Of a DNA stretch of 64,000 nucleotides, positions 22,680-33,770 are shown piece after piece. Source of the DNA: Blastobasis lacticolella (taxonomy: Eukaryota; Arthropoda; Insecta; Lepidoptera; Blastobasidae). How positions within the stretch are numbered: position 1 is the first letter of the stretch; every line of letters starts with the position of its first letter. The notes beneath the pieces were generated by a model, which was not told where the DNA came from, ran no database searches, and saw only the letters and a program-made list of their open reading frames with translations. Position numbers and translations under genes: made by a program. The DNA lies in the NCBI GenBank assembly GCA_905147135.1, contig LR990056.1:382001-446000 (forward strand). Reading direction: 5' to 3'.

Positions 22680-23655
22680 TAAAAGCGCAAAGTATGGAAA
22701 TGCATCTGGATTATCTTTTCATCGGTAACATTCGTGGTCGCGGCGATCGGGAATCAATTTTTGAAATTGTGACAAAAATATGCATCGTAATAATGTGAAT
22801 TTGCAATAATTGAGATGCTTTATTTAAAACAACATGCCATTAAAGACACATTTAAAATTATTGGCAAATTGAGCAATATTTCGGTGTACGAAAATATTTT
22901 GATGCTAACAGGGTCGGATTTAGCATTCACTGTATAGAATTTTAATACTCAAATCTTGTAAATAGCGGTCCACAATTTAATGTGTATTAGGGTTTCATAC
23001 CAAAAATGTACCTTCAAATGTTCAGACATTTTATGAAACAACTTAATGGGTTAATCGCGTATTTACGTTTATTTACATTTATTTGTTTTTCTAGGTTACA
23101 TAAAGACCAGACATGGTGATGTCTGGGGTGCAAATTGGAAATGCTGTGTTATAAATATTTTGAAGAACAAGATAATAAGTTGATGCAAGTCCCTTCTGTC
23201 CTGGTGCACCATCATGATTTAAATTTTTAGTGAAAATAAAGAATATGCTGCATGTTGAATATATTAATGTACCTATCCTTTCTTTCATGACTGTGTCCTT
23301 TAGAGGGTATCATATTCAATTTATTGTGAAGTCACATAGGCCAAAATGTGGACAATGAAGACAATTCTAACGATAAGTAAGTAGGTACCTACTTTGTTTA
23401 GAAGTTATGAGGCAAAAAATAAACATTGATACCTGTCAAAATCATAACCCTCCTTTTTGCTAAAGCAAGCACTGCCGATTCACGGTATGTAGGTTCGAGA
23501 GATCAAAAAGACGGTGGTGGGTATCAAAGCATGGGTTTGATTCACTAGATACCTTACCTTTTATTATTATGACAATATTATGAGAGAGAGAGAGAGAACA
23601 TCAAAGCACAGCATACGTTTCTTGCGAATTTAATTTATAATAATAATAATTCCGT
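22680..23655. other. AT-rich intergenic, nothing recognised
   Basis: Only a short (GA)n run near 23584 and an (ATA)n run near 23640 stand out. Confidence 0.4.
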
Positions 23656-23662
23656 GGCTCCA

Positions 23663-23897
23663 GTAACCGTATTCACAATGGCTCGGAAATCGGATTCGGA
23701 TACGGAATCGACAAAGGACCCCGCAAAAGTTCTTAGGAAAATAGGGTTTCAGTTAAATTTGAAAAAATTTTATATGTTATAGAGAGTAGAGTTTCCGTGG
23801 AATCTATCGAGATTCTGAATAACAGTTTTCGAATCGATCGACACGGATTCGCCGCTCACGAATTTCGTGTCGAATCGTTCGGAAACGGTTTCGAAAG
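23663..23897. mobile_element. TIR element copy 2, right end missing
   Basis: Same family as 12992-13244, beginning gtaaccgtattcacaatggc. The homology stops after 'ggaaacggtttcgaa', so the right terminal repeat is lost. Confidence 0.7.
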
Positions 23898-24550
23898 GTC
23901 ACATATTTTGCTGGTCTATGCCTTTTTCCAATATTGGTGCGCTAGTGTGAGTGTAGGCTGTGTTGGGCGTGCGCCCTGATTGAAGCCAGTATACAGTATA
24001 CGACGCCACACTGTAGTCACCGTAGCAACGCACAGGGTTGCTCGGCAACGGCCGCTGTTTATTGCGCGTGCAGCCCTCGATGAGGAAAAACCGTGCCAAA
24101 GAAGAGCGCTGTCAACGCGTCTGCTGCAGTGTCAGATTGAGCTGTCATCTTTCTATATTTTTATAATGTTTTATGTGTTTTAGCTTAGTGTAAGATTGTA
24201 GTTTATGTATATTTATTTAAAGTTTTTCTTGAATTTTTAGTAATTTCACCTTGATGCATGTCGCAGGCCGGATCATCTACAAGTGCAGTCAGTTGAGCAA
24301 TACAGAAGCCTCTGTGGATTCTGTGCAGTCATAGAATAAATATTTACTAACGTAATAGAGCAGCCATCACACAGGCTTATCATCCTGGGAAAATAATAAG
24401 TTTACTCGGAAAAGTTGATTGTTTACGGAGAAACGAACTGCGCGCCGGTGAAAGCCACCGAGAACGTCTAATATTAACTTATTCTATATAAAACACACTG
24501 CAAGAAACAAATGCATTGTATGCTCATTTGGTAATCATGTTTCCTCGTAT
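23898..24550. other. Intergenic, nothing recognised
   Basis: A short GC-richer patch at 23990-24120 has no splice or coding support. 'gcgccggtgaaagccacc' at 24440 resembles the element end at 9985. Confidence 0.35.
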
Positions 24551-24554
24551 TATT

Positions 24555-24862
24555 CAAAGAGTATTCGACTCGTAAGCGAGAGGTACCGGGTTCGAATCCC
24601 GCTGCGGCCATGTACCAATTACTCTTTTCTGATTTATGTACATTAGGTGAATTCTAACAGATGCTCTTACGGTAAGGGAAAACATCTTCATGAAACCCGA
24701 AAATTCAGGCAACTGAATTTGTAATCATGATCCCATCTGGTCAAGTTCGCCTCGTAGCAGGGTCACGGAGGTCAGATGGTAGTCGCTCCATTGTAATTTC
24801 CTGATCGCCAAATCCTGGATCATGGTCAAGGTGGACAACCGGGCATTAACGCTAAGATGCTT
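24555..24862 (+). mobile_element. tRNA-headed SINE copy
   Basis: Starts within the tRNA-like head ('ggtaccgggttcgaatccc', a B box). It runs through the family body to 'cattaacgctaagatg' and a T-run. Confidence 0.8.
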
Positions 24863-25560
24863 TTTTTTATTCAAACTTCGAAAAGGCGTACACGATAACA
24901 TATTAAAATGCAACGAACGTGCAAGCGAGAAAGATAAGTCGATAGGGCTTTTTCACTTAAGGAAACCACGCAGTATTTCCTTTGTACTATGAAAGAGGTT
25001 CATTCTAGAGATATATTAGAGATTTTCTTAGTGCCGGGCAACGCATACATAGCGCCCCTGGTGTTCCGTGACCATTTTCCATCAGGTGCCCCGCATGTCT
25101 GTTTGTTTGCCGAATTACATAAAAAAGGGTAGTTAAGTGAAAGAGGACTCTAAAATGGTTCTTAAAAGCGAGTGAAATCGCGGGTGAATACTAGTCATAG
25201 TATTACGGATACTGTTAAAGTAACTTAAACAAATGTTTAATTTCAGTAGGTAAATCCAGAGCGCTGTAGGATTACTTTTCTTAATCCAAACCTGCACAAA
25301 AATGGCAGCATGAATCGATCCTTACTTATTAAAGAGTGTTTCAGCTGATTTTAGTAACAGGTTTTTATAATGACCGATGAAATGTTACGCCATTTTCTTT
25401 ATTTTTGGCCCTGGAATGGTTCGTACAGTTTTTTAATACACAAGATGGCATTTTTTTTAAATATCCAAGCTACTGTCAGATTGGTCCGCGTCGCGCAATG
25501 TCTAAGAACTGACTGCAGCCACTGTTGTCCATGGACCGCAAAGCATGGTTCAAAGAAAAT
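24863..25560. other. Intergenic with repeat debris
   Basis: 25030-25130 resembles the 3'-end repeat at 280-370 ('gcgcccctggtgttcc', 'ccatcaggtgcc'). Nothing else is recognised. Confidence 0.35.
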
Positions 25561-25599
25561 ACTTGCGGTGTCTCCTCTATTACGTTAGTAAATATTTTC

Positions 25600-26215
25600 T
25601 GTTTGTGTGCAGTGCTTTAAATGTTCCCGGTACTTTTAAGAGTGTGCGGGGGCTCCGTATACATGATGCAAGAACGCGTAAGACCGGTTCGCAGGGCCCC
25701 CAACAAGTACCACAACCATCCACTTCGTTCGCAGGGCCCCCAACAAGTACCACAACCATCCACTTCGTTCGCAGGGCCCCCAACAAGTACCACAACCATC
25801 CACTTCCTCTTCTGCATCTTCTAACACCCCTCCGGACGGCTGCGCGTTTTGGGAGAGACTAGCCAGTTTAAAATGTTCCGACCCTCTAATTAAGAGGATA
25901 CCACACGGTGCTCGCCCTTTGGTAGCGTCTAGCCTCTCCCAAATAATCCGCAAGGTCGTATCGGAAAATACCCTATCGGAATGGGAACATCTATTGACAT
26001 TTGCCTATAGGATCCTCAGAGTAAATAAAGATTCCAAACGCACTTCACTTACAAATAAAATCAAAACAAATTGTTTAAACCTTCATTCAGAGTCGCTTCA
26101 TTCAGAACTTTAAGTGTTACAACAAATAAAAGGCAGCCTAATGCAAATTATATTTTTCAGAAGGTAGAAGAGAAGGCTGCCTCCAGTGATTTGAGAGGGG
26201 CTCCCAACTTCTCTT
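25600..26215 (+). mobile_element. Retroelement N-terminal fragment (zinc-finger type)
   Basis: Degraded frames carry 'SVRGLRIHDARTRKTGSQ' (end of a C2H2-like finger). After a tandem repeat come 'SDPLIKRIPHGARPLVASSL', then 'WEHLLTFAYRILRV', then 'VEEKAASSDLRGA'. This order fits the N-terminal half of the retroelement family whose RT and C-terminal half is at 33768-36010, same strand. The link is from memory of such proteins and not proven. Several frameshifts. Confidence 0.5.
25689..25807 (+). repeat. 40-bp tandem repeat, three copies
   Basis: Units start at 25691, 25731 and 25771 (gcagggcccccaacaagtac...). They are virtually identical. 40 is not a multiple of 3, so the expansion shifts the frame of the retroelement fragment it sits in. 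Confidence 0.9.
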
Positions 26216-26404
26216 CATCTCTTACATTACATCTAGTTGTATATTAATATAAATACAAACTTATACAGCCAATTACCAAGTTTGACACATGATTAATAAT
26301 ATTATTATTTAATTATTCTAATTGGTATGCATGCACTTTAATGTGTGTATGAGGATATTAGGGTATTGTGTGTATGTGTGTGTAATAGTGTGTGGTGTAT
26401 GTTG

Positions 26405-26880
26405 TTAATCTGCTCTATTAAGCTTCAGTATTAAACAAGGGCAAGTTGTCAATAACGAACGAAAATTTGTTACATGACATGAAGAATATATCAGCTTTCC
26501 CGAACCGATCCTCATAAGTTTGAATGATTCTATGCAAGACGGAATGTCTCGCATAGTTGGAGCGGGCGGAACCAGCGTAAAGGCAACGCATGTGCCTAGT
26601 GCGAGTAGAAGAAGCATATAAACCGACACGCTCTATTAGCCCAGGACAGTCCACCATGGCGTTTATTATGTCAAATAGTAGCTTCATGTCGCCAATTAAA
26701 CGTCCATTCCCGAGGGAAAGCATATTAAAGTTTGTAAGTCTTTCTGCATAGCTTCCTTGTTTTCCAAAACGGTAATTCAAGCGGCGTGTAAAACAACGCT
26801 GTACCGATTCCAGTTGAGCGACGTAGGTCACGTAAGTGGGAGACCAGGCATACTCCAGTAAGCTTCGAACATAAGCAAAA
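26405..26880 (-). mobile_element. Jockey-like RT C-terminal fragment
   Basis: An intact minus-strand frame of 137 residues ending at 26418 includes 'QLESVQRCFTRRLNYRFG', 'LFDIINAMVDCP' and 'RIIQTYEDRFGKADIF'. The frame continues upstream as 'YFAYVRSLLEYAWSPT'. This is the thumb/C-terminal region of a jockey-type ORF2. A plus-strand T/G-rich stretch at 26340-26400 may be its tail. Confidence 0.75.
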
Positions 26881-27490
26881 TACGGGGTTTTTAAAGAATG
26901 CGCCTTCCGAAATGCTCTTCCCCAGGAAAAGTTTCGAAGTCGAAATTTATAATTTCGAAAGCACTTTATAACTTTAAAATATTTTACTTGAATTCAATTT
27001 GAGTATAAATCGAAAATTCGAATTAAAGATGGTTAAAATTGTTGTCTTAAAAAATCGTTTTTCCATAAAGAAATTGTGCAATTATCTGGTAAACAAATGC
27101 ACATAAATTGTTGTCAAATGATAATGAACTTAGTGTTTCTATCGTTATAAAATTTTGTTCAAACATTAATTTTAAGTATCTTATTTCTTATCAAAATTGA
27201 AATTTGTCAACTTCTAATTGTTTATGGATTGTAAAGTAATAAATATTGCATAATTTTTAGAGATTGTGCCTCTTAATCAGTTCCGAAATAATTACCCTGC
27301 TAATTATCACTAAAAAAACTTAAAATTATTATTTTATTATTCACTAGTTGAATAATAAACAATGGTTAAGTTTATCTCGGCTATTAAAAAAGGTTATCAA
27401 CTAATTAATTTATGACCCAATTGATAGCGACGGGGATATTTAGTTACTGTTGACAACTCAGAATATCCAAAATATATTTATTTAAAAAAT
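26881..27490. other. AT-rich intergenic, nothing recognised
   Basis: No exon or inverted repeat noticed. Confidence 0.35.
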
Positions 27491-27498
27491 ATATATCA

Positions 27499-27684
27499 CT
27501 ACTTGACATTTCTTATTTCCTGGGAAGTTTTTGAGATGCTTGGGACTTCCCGAAATATAAATACATATGCGTCTCTTCCAAGTTTGCTGGAGGAAGGCGG
27601 GGGGGCTGCGAAGAGCCGTACATATTTGTTTTGTACCTTTCTGGCTTCGGCGGAAGAGAAGTTTCCGGTTGATTCATGTTCGGC
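27499..27684 (-). CDS. Candidate terminal exon, unknown protein
   Basis: A minus-strand frame of 61 residues follows a good acceptor (polypyrimidine then 'caattgcag' at 27685-27693) and ends in TAG at 27499. It reads AEHESTGNFSSAEARK..., with 'RLFAAPPPSSSKLGRDAY' and ending 'QEIRNVK'. Base composition is clearly richer in GC than its surroundings. I do not recognise it. It may be the last exon of a host gene whose other exons I cannot find, or a remnant of a mobile element. Confidence 0.25.
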   Translation of the reverse strand, partial: AEHESTGNFSSAEARKVQNKYVRLFAAPPPSSSKLGRDAYVFIFREVPSISKTSQEIRNVK

Positions 27685-27699
27685 CTGCAATTGTAAAAA

Positions 27700-29090
27700 A
27701 TTGATCAATTTTAATTTACTTGAATATTTACATTCAATTCCGCGGGCAAAAGTTCACATTCATGCAGATGATAACTAAATTAAATAAACACGAAAATTGT
27801 TTTATGGCCAAATCTCTTTGAGGTTCTTTATGAGCAAGGAGCCCACGATAATATTCTTCGAATCATTGTATCTAAACAAACATAATACAAAATTTGGGCA
27901 AAATGAACTAGCCAAAAATTTTGAAGAAAAGATTTTCTGGTGTTTTTTTCAGCACATCTGATTTGAAAAAAGTTTGGAAAATCCAAAAGTGCACGCCTCA
28001 TAGCAGTTATTTACATAAATTTTAAGATTAAAAATTTTATTAAGTCTTTAATAATAAAATAGCAAGAAAAAATTTTTCAATTTAAATTCCGCGCCATTTC
28101 TTAATCTCGCGACTTTCCTAAAACCGCGACTTAAGGCTAATCTTCATTTGTATATAAATATAGATACACAAATACACAGTCGTATTTTAGTTTTTTATAA
28201 ATAATTATTAAACGATAGTGAATTAAGCAGTCATATTAATTGACAAACAGCGCCAAGCAATACTTTAAATAATAAAAAAAAAATTAATCTGGTACGATAA
28301 TTTGTTCGACTAATTTCCCTGCCACATACACGGATCCATACACACAAACATACGGACGTCCAAAAAAAATTATTTTTCTTGCTCTCCTACTAAAAATTCG
28401 ACTTTCTGGCCTAGGGTCGTAATATACTATTTAACTATTTTATTTACTGTGTTAAACTAAATAATTGTTGTCAAATTATAATTTACGTGTTTGACACATT
28501 ATTTTTATTGATATACGTGCACTTACATTATCTTATAAGCGCAATATAAGTAATAAAAAAGTTAATTTAAGTTTCGAAAACCTGCTATTTTTGACATGTC
28601 GAGAGTAGAGTACTACCTCAACGCTCCGCTTATGAGGCGTGCAATAGTTCAAAACTGTTTACATAATCTACACTCTACTTACTGGTTTGACTGTGGTGCA
28701 GGTTTTTTTTCAGGTATAGGTGGCCCTTAGGCCCTTCTTAAAATCGCATTGATTTTAGAGGCCGTAGGTTTTGGTGGGACAGGTGGTGGCACGTCCATTT
28801 CTTATTCAAACACTTCTACAAACATCAAAGGAAATATCAAGTTCCGCAGATTGTATGAATACTATATGAAAAGTTTTAAAATTACATAAAATTTCCAATT
28901 AGGTATCCTAGATTAGATATTTTTACTTACGTGTAACCTAGGTGCCAGATACTCAGCGAATGACTGCTTAAGGTCTTCATAGTCTTAAAAAAATCTTTGT
29001 TTTAAGTTTAAAGGTTGATAAAATTTTACGATCAATAAAATTCTGGGGTAAGATAACTGATTGAGTTCACGAAAGTCGTAAAATCTTGAC
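27700..29090. other. AT-rich intergenic, nothing recognised
   Basis: About 1.4 kb of very AT-rich DNA. I see no coding region, TIR or match to other parts of the window. Confidence 0.4.
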
Positions 29091-29098
29091 ATTCTTTA

Positions 29099-29848
29099 TC
29101 TATACTAATATTATAAAGAGGAAAGATTTGTACCTATTTTTGTATGTTTGTATGTTTGTAATGAATAGGCTCAAAAAGTACTGGGCCGATTTAAAAAATT
29201 CTTTCACCAATAGAATGCTACATTCTTCCAATTTGACATAGGCTACATTTCATTTTGAAAAAATTTAGGGATCCTTGGTAAAATTTGAACAATGTAACCG
29301 GTGTTGAAAAATGAGTCTTAAAATGTCTTTCGTCGAATGCGCTGCCGAAACTATTAGCGATAGAACAAAATAATGTACAACAATATTGAAGAACATCATA
29401 ATGTCTACAAAAAACTCCGCGGTAGCATATGTCCAACTATTGTAGTTATGTCACAAAAAGTGTTCTTTTATTTTCAAAATTTAATTAAAATGCCGCCGCT
29501 AAAAAACGCTCTTTATTTGTACCTTGGTATTAATCCTTATCAAAATCAATTACTTCATATTCACGACTGCTTCAATACCTTTATATAACTTTTTGAATTA
29601 TTCAATTCAGACATTCCATTCGAAAGATATCACGAGTTTAAAAATGTGAATATTAGAAAAAAGTCGCGTGTTCGCCGCTCAGCCCGCTCGGCTATCTAGG
29701 CAGCATGGGGTACGTACGGGAGCAGTCAATGTCAATATAAATTAACAATAATTTTTAATAAATAAAAATATTTGTGAAAAAAAGTGTTTTATATCCAAAT
29801 TTCCAAAAATAAATAATTGTCTACCCCGTGCGAAGCCGGGACGGGCTA
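29099..29848 (+). mobile_element. Helitron-like element, copy 1
   Basis: Begins A|TCTATACTAATATTATAAAG and ends 'ccccgtgcgaagccgggacgggcta', immediately followed by the next copy's TC start. The 5' TC and the hairpin-plus-CTA end fit a non-autonomous Helitron. It includes 'aagtactgggccgattt' and 'aaaatgccgccgctaaaaaa'. Confidence 0.6.
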
Positions 29849-30235
29849 TCTATACTAATATTATAAAGAGGAAATGTTTGATTTTTTGTGTGCTTGTTTG
29901 TTTGTTTGTATTGAATAGGCTTCGAAACTACTGGACCGATTTCAAAAATTCTTTCACCGTTAGGAAGCTACACTATCCGCGGGTGACATAAGCTATAATA
30001 TATTTTTTTTTAAATTACGGATCATTAATAAAACTCCAATAATGTAACCCAAGGTGTAAAAAAATACCCAAAAAATTCCTTACATCGCGTGCGCTGCGAA
30101 AACTATTGATGATAGAACAAAATAATGTACTACGACTTTGCAGAACACATCATTATCTACAAAAAGTGTCGCGACAGTATATGTCTAACTATTATAGTTA
30201 TGTCACAATAAGTGTTCTTTTATTTTCAAAATTTA
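29849..30235 (+). mobile_element. Helitron-like element, copy 2 (truncated)
   Basis: Same start as copy 1 (tctatactaatattataaag). It breaks off after 'ttttcaaaattta', where copy 3 begins. An internal (TTTG)n run is near 29890. Confidence 0.6.
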
Positions 30236-30885
30236 TCTATACTAATATTATAAAGAGGAAATGTTTGATTTTTTGTTTGTTTGTTTGTTTGTTTGTTTGT
30301 ATTGAATAGGCTTCGAAACTACTGGACCGATTTCATAAATTCTTTCATCGTTAGGAAGCTACACTATCCGCGGGTGACATAGGCTATATTATATTTTCTA
30401 AAAAATTACGGATCATTAATAAAACTCCAATAATGTAACCCAAGGTGTAAAAAAATACCCAAAAAATTACTTACATCGCGTGCGCTGCGAAAACTATTGA
30501 TGATAGAACAAAATAATGTACTACGACTTTGCAGAACACATCATTATCTACAAAAACTGTCGCGACAGTATATGTCTAACTATTATAGTTATGTCACAAT
30601 AAGTGTTCTTTTATTTTCAAAATTTAATTAAAATGCCGCCGCTAAAAAACGCTCTTTATTTGTACCTTGATATTAATCCTTATCAAAATCAATTACTTCA
30701 CATTCACGACTGCTTCAATATCTTTATATAACTTTTTGAATTATTCAATTCAGACATTTCATTCGAAAGATATCACGAGTTTAAAAATGTAAATATTAGA
30801 AAAAAGTCGCGTGTTCGCCGCTCAGTCCGCTCGGCTATCTAGGCAGCACGGGGTACGTACGGGGGAGTCAATGTCAAGAAATACG
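30236..30885 (+). mobile_element. Helitron-like element, copy 3
   Basis: Nearly identical to copy 2 over its first ~385 bp and to copy 1 beyond that, up to 'cgtacgggggagtcaatgtcaa'. The very similar sequences argue for recent activity or tandem duplication. Confidence 0.6.
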
Positions 30886-31019
30886 GCAGTCAGGAGCCGG
30901 GTCGCCCCTTCCCTCTAAAATGGTTGAGGAGACGGTTGGAACTTTTGTGATCGTAATATGGTGTCCTGTTTGTAACGGGACACTACTCAGTACATACTTA
31001 AGTATAATATAATTACTTC

Positions 31020-31218
31020 ATATTATAAAACGAAGTCCCACGCCGTGTCTTACTGTCAGTCTGTACGCGATAAACTCAAGAACTACTGAACGGATTTTCA
31101 TGCGGTATTCACACACAGACTACATAGTGCGGTTTTAGACAACGTGATTCATGACGAAGGTTCAGGTGTATAATTTGTTAAGGTTTACTACCCGTGCGAA
31201 GCCGGGGCGGGCCGCTAG
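31020..31218 (+). mobile_element. Helitron-like 3' end with CTAG terminus
   Basis: 'aaactcaagaactactgaacgg' through 'cccgtgcgaagccggggcgg', then 'gccgctag' followed by T. The hairpin (cccg...cggg) before CTAG|T is the Helitron 3' hallmark. A reverse relative is at 52405-52583. Confidence 0.6.
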
Positions 31219-31580
31219 TAATCTATATAAACATGCCTGCTAATTAAGTGATAATTCGACCACTGGAAAACTTCAGTTAAAATTCATTATTAGTATGGAT
31301 TTCGACTAATATAGGAACCAAGAATCAATTTTTAATCCTAAAAAATTAGCAAAACGGTTCACTCGACATGCCATTCCTGTAACTTTTCACAAAGTATTCA
31401 AAATTTTGCTTTTTATATTTTTAAATTTTAACGTTTTAAATCCTAATAGTTCCCAGGTTATTAAAATATGTTATTAAGTAAACACAAACGTTAGCTGCGC
31501 ATTAATTAATATTGAACAAAACTGCTTGTAAATTCTGCACATAATAAACTATATTTAATATTATAAACTTTATTATTAAG
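31219..31580. other. AT-rich intergenic, nothing recognised
   Basis: No coding or repeat signal noticed. Confidence 0.35.
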
Positions 31581-31585
31581 CAAGT

Positions 31586-31980
31586 TCGTTCGCCAAGCGG
31601 TCTAAGGCGCAGGTCTCAAGTTGTTCGCTCAGTGGACTGGTCAGGCGTGGGTTCAAATCCCGGTGTGAGCTGAAAAAATTATTTTCAGCGATCATCGGTG
31701 CTTGTAACTCACGCCGGGCTGTACAGACTTGGGTTTTTCGGTGGTTTCCCCAAGCCCGGTGCTTACCGGTGGGGCACTGGGAAATGCCTACAGTTTCCCC
31801 AAAGTCGGACCATCGCCGCACTCCACTCTCCAGGCTGAAAAGTATACCGCCAAACTGAACTTACTCTGCCGAACTTACCGTACTAATCAGCCTGGTGTCC
31901 CCTCCTTCGGTGAATAGCCTAAACTATATGAGCTCTGTGAGCTGGAGAATAGTGGAAATGGGAATAGAAAAAAAAAAAAA
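31586..31980 (+). mobile_element. SINE with tRNA-Leu-like head and A-tail
   Basis: The head 'cgccaagcggtctaaggcgc', 'ggtctcaag' (CAA at the anticodon position) and B box 'gggttcaaatccc' resembles tRNA-Leu. It is followed by ~290 bp of unrelated body and ends in an A-run at 31968-31980. The body and tail make it a SINE, not a tRNA gene. It is a different family from the (GAT)n-tailed SINE. Confidence 0.75.
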
Positions 31981-32500
31981 TATTATAAACTTTTGAAATT
32001 GAGCGACTAATTAGCCCAAGATGTGCACGTCTTTAATAAATTCTAATAATTTAAATTGGTATTCATGACCTAACAATTTTAGAACTAATTACATGCTATC
32101 GCTGTCAATAAGCAATTCTGCACAGACCTTGCAATGTCATAGGTAAAAAATAGGTCTTATCTCAGTCATAACTTTTGAGCTGATAAGTAGATCCGGCTAC
32201 AGAGGTTATGAATTGCAATGCTGCATAAATTTCAATATAATAATACACTAAAAGTTATTCAATTATTGATAGATTAGGAATTGTAATAGCTTTTCAAATA
32301 GTGAACAAAGATGATGAATTATATTTTATTCAACTCATGCGCGCTATTCATGTTTTATCGCGCCTAAAAACCGAACCCTAAATAGCCGTTTACCGACTGG
32401 TGACAATTACTTGTCATAACTCAATGGAAATTTCTACAAGCTCGGCAACTGTGGAGTAATGAAAATAAACGTAACTATTTTCTGAGTTGTAACGAAATAG
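31981..32500. other. AT-rich intergenic, nothing recognised
   Basis: No gene or element recognised. Confidence 0.35.
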
Positions 32501-32530
32501 TGGGTAACAACAGCTCTCTGTTGTTACCCA
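32501..32530. other. Perfect 13-bp hairpin
   Basis: tgggtaacaacag, loop ctct, ctgttgttaccca. An exact stem with a 4-nt loop and no T-run after it; role unknown. Confidence 0.8.
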
Positions 32531-32750
32531 TTGATGCTAAAATTGAGATGCCGAATGTTTTTGACATGGAGTTTATTTGTAACCGGCTAACCTCAAACCC
32601 CAGCATTAAATCGTGCAATTAGTATCATCAACAGTTTTCTAATAAAAAAATAGATAATAATATATATATTTAGGCTTCGTTTTTTAGGCAAGAATAAAAC
32701 ATGAATAACGCGCAATTGTTGAATAAAATTATGGGCGCAACATGTAGGCT

Positions 32751-32879
32751 AAGTCATGACGCGTCAGCTGCGATGTTTTCAGCACGAGTCGGAGGTGCGC
32801 AGGCACGAGCGAAGCGAGTGCATACTGTGCACCTCCGACTCGTGCTGAAAACATCGCGCTGACACGTCATGAATGACTT
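32751..32879. mobile_element. Foldback element, ~129 bp, ~48-bp arms
   Basis: Left arm 32751-32798 (aagtcatgacgcgtcagctg...) and right arm 32829-32879 are near-perfect inverted complements. They share 'cgatgttttcagcacgagtc' + 'ggaggtgc'. The loop is ~30 bp. GC-rich against AT-rich surroundings. Confidence 0.7.
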
Positions 32880-32988
32880 AAACTACTAGTTACGCCAATA
32901 ACTATTATATAAGTGACCCGCTAAAAGTTATTCTAGAAAAAGTTTCAAGACTATAATTTTTATTTATATGTTACAACAGATAATTTTT

Positions 32989-33770
32989 CTAACTTTTCGA
33001 CTTGGAAACAGATCCTAGTCCACTCCTATGAAGGAACCCCAGCATTTTGAATGCTCTATTAGTAATATAGTCAAAATGAGACGTGTACAATAATTTGCAG
33101 TCCAACATGACCCCCAAATCACGGACTAGGTTGACTCTGAGGATATTAATCTCATTAAGTACATATTTAGTAGATATAAAGTTACGCTTCCTAGTAAATG
33201 TGATAGTTTCGCATTTCTTTATATTTAACTCTAGCCGATTCTTAACACAATATACAGAGAGCCCATCAAGGTCTCCCTGGAGTTTGTCACAGTCAGTCAC
33301 ATAACGTACGGGCAAGAAAATTTCTAAGAATTTTTTCTAAGAATTTCTAAGAAAAAAAGAAAAGATTCTCGATGTAAGAAGTGAGCCACCGTAGAAGGTC
33401 GCCGTGCACACCGATACTAATCAATTCTGATATTAAGATGCCGTGATCAATCCGATCAAAACATTTTGAGTAGTCGGTGTACACGACGTCAACCTGGAAC
33501 CCTGCGTCCATATGGCGAACAACGCAATCGGTGAACTCGGCCAAGTTAGTAACAGTCGATCTTCTGCGCATAAATCCATGCTGGGAGTCTGAAATATAAG
33601 CCGCAGCAACAAGATACAATTGGTTATAAACAATTGACTCGAAAACCTTACCAAAAACAGATAAAATGGACACCGGCCTATAGTTTTCAACATTCTGTTT
33701 ACATCCCTTCTTGTGAACAGGTGTGATATAATCTACCTTCCATTCTTTGGGAATCCATTCTTTCCTTCAA
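32989..33770 (-). mobile_element. Jockey-like retrotransposon, internally deleted
   Basis: The 5' part (33347-33770, minus) has 'FPKEWKVDYITPVHKKGC', 'NYRPVSILSVFGKVFES', and 'DVVYTDYSKCFDRIDHGIL' (RT block with the first catalytic Asp). The 3' part (32989-33315) has 'FDYITNRAFKMLGFLHR'. The segment carrying the second catalytic motif (xxDD) is gone, replaced by a low-complexity 'tttctaagaa' stretch at 33318-33362. A dead copy. Confidence 0.8.

Noticed and set aside
30250..30300. (TTTG)n run as a CRISPR-like or regulatory repeat
   Set aside because: It is a simple-sequence stretch within Helitron-like copies 2 and 3; there is no spacer structure.
31590..31675. Possible tRNA-Leu(CAA) gene
   Set aside because: The tRNA-like part is fused to a long body with an A-tail and the stems are imperfect. 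A SINE is the better reading.
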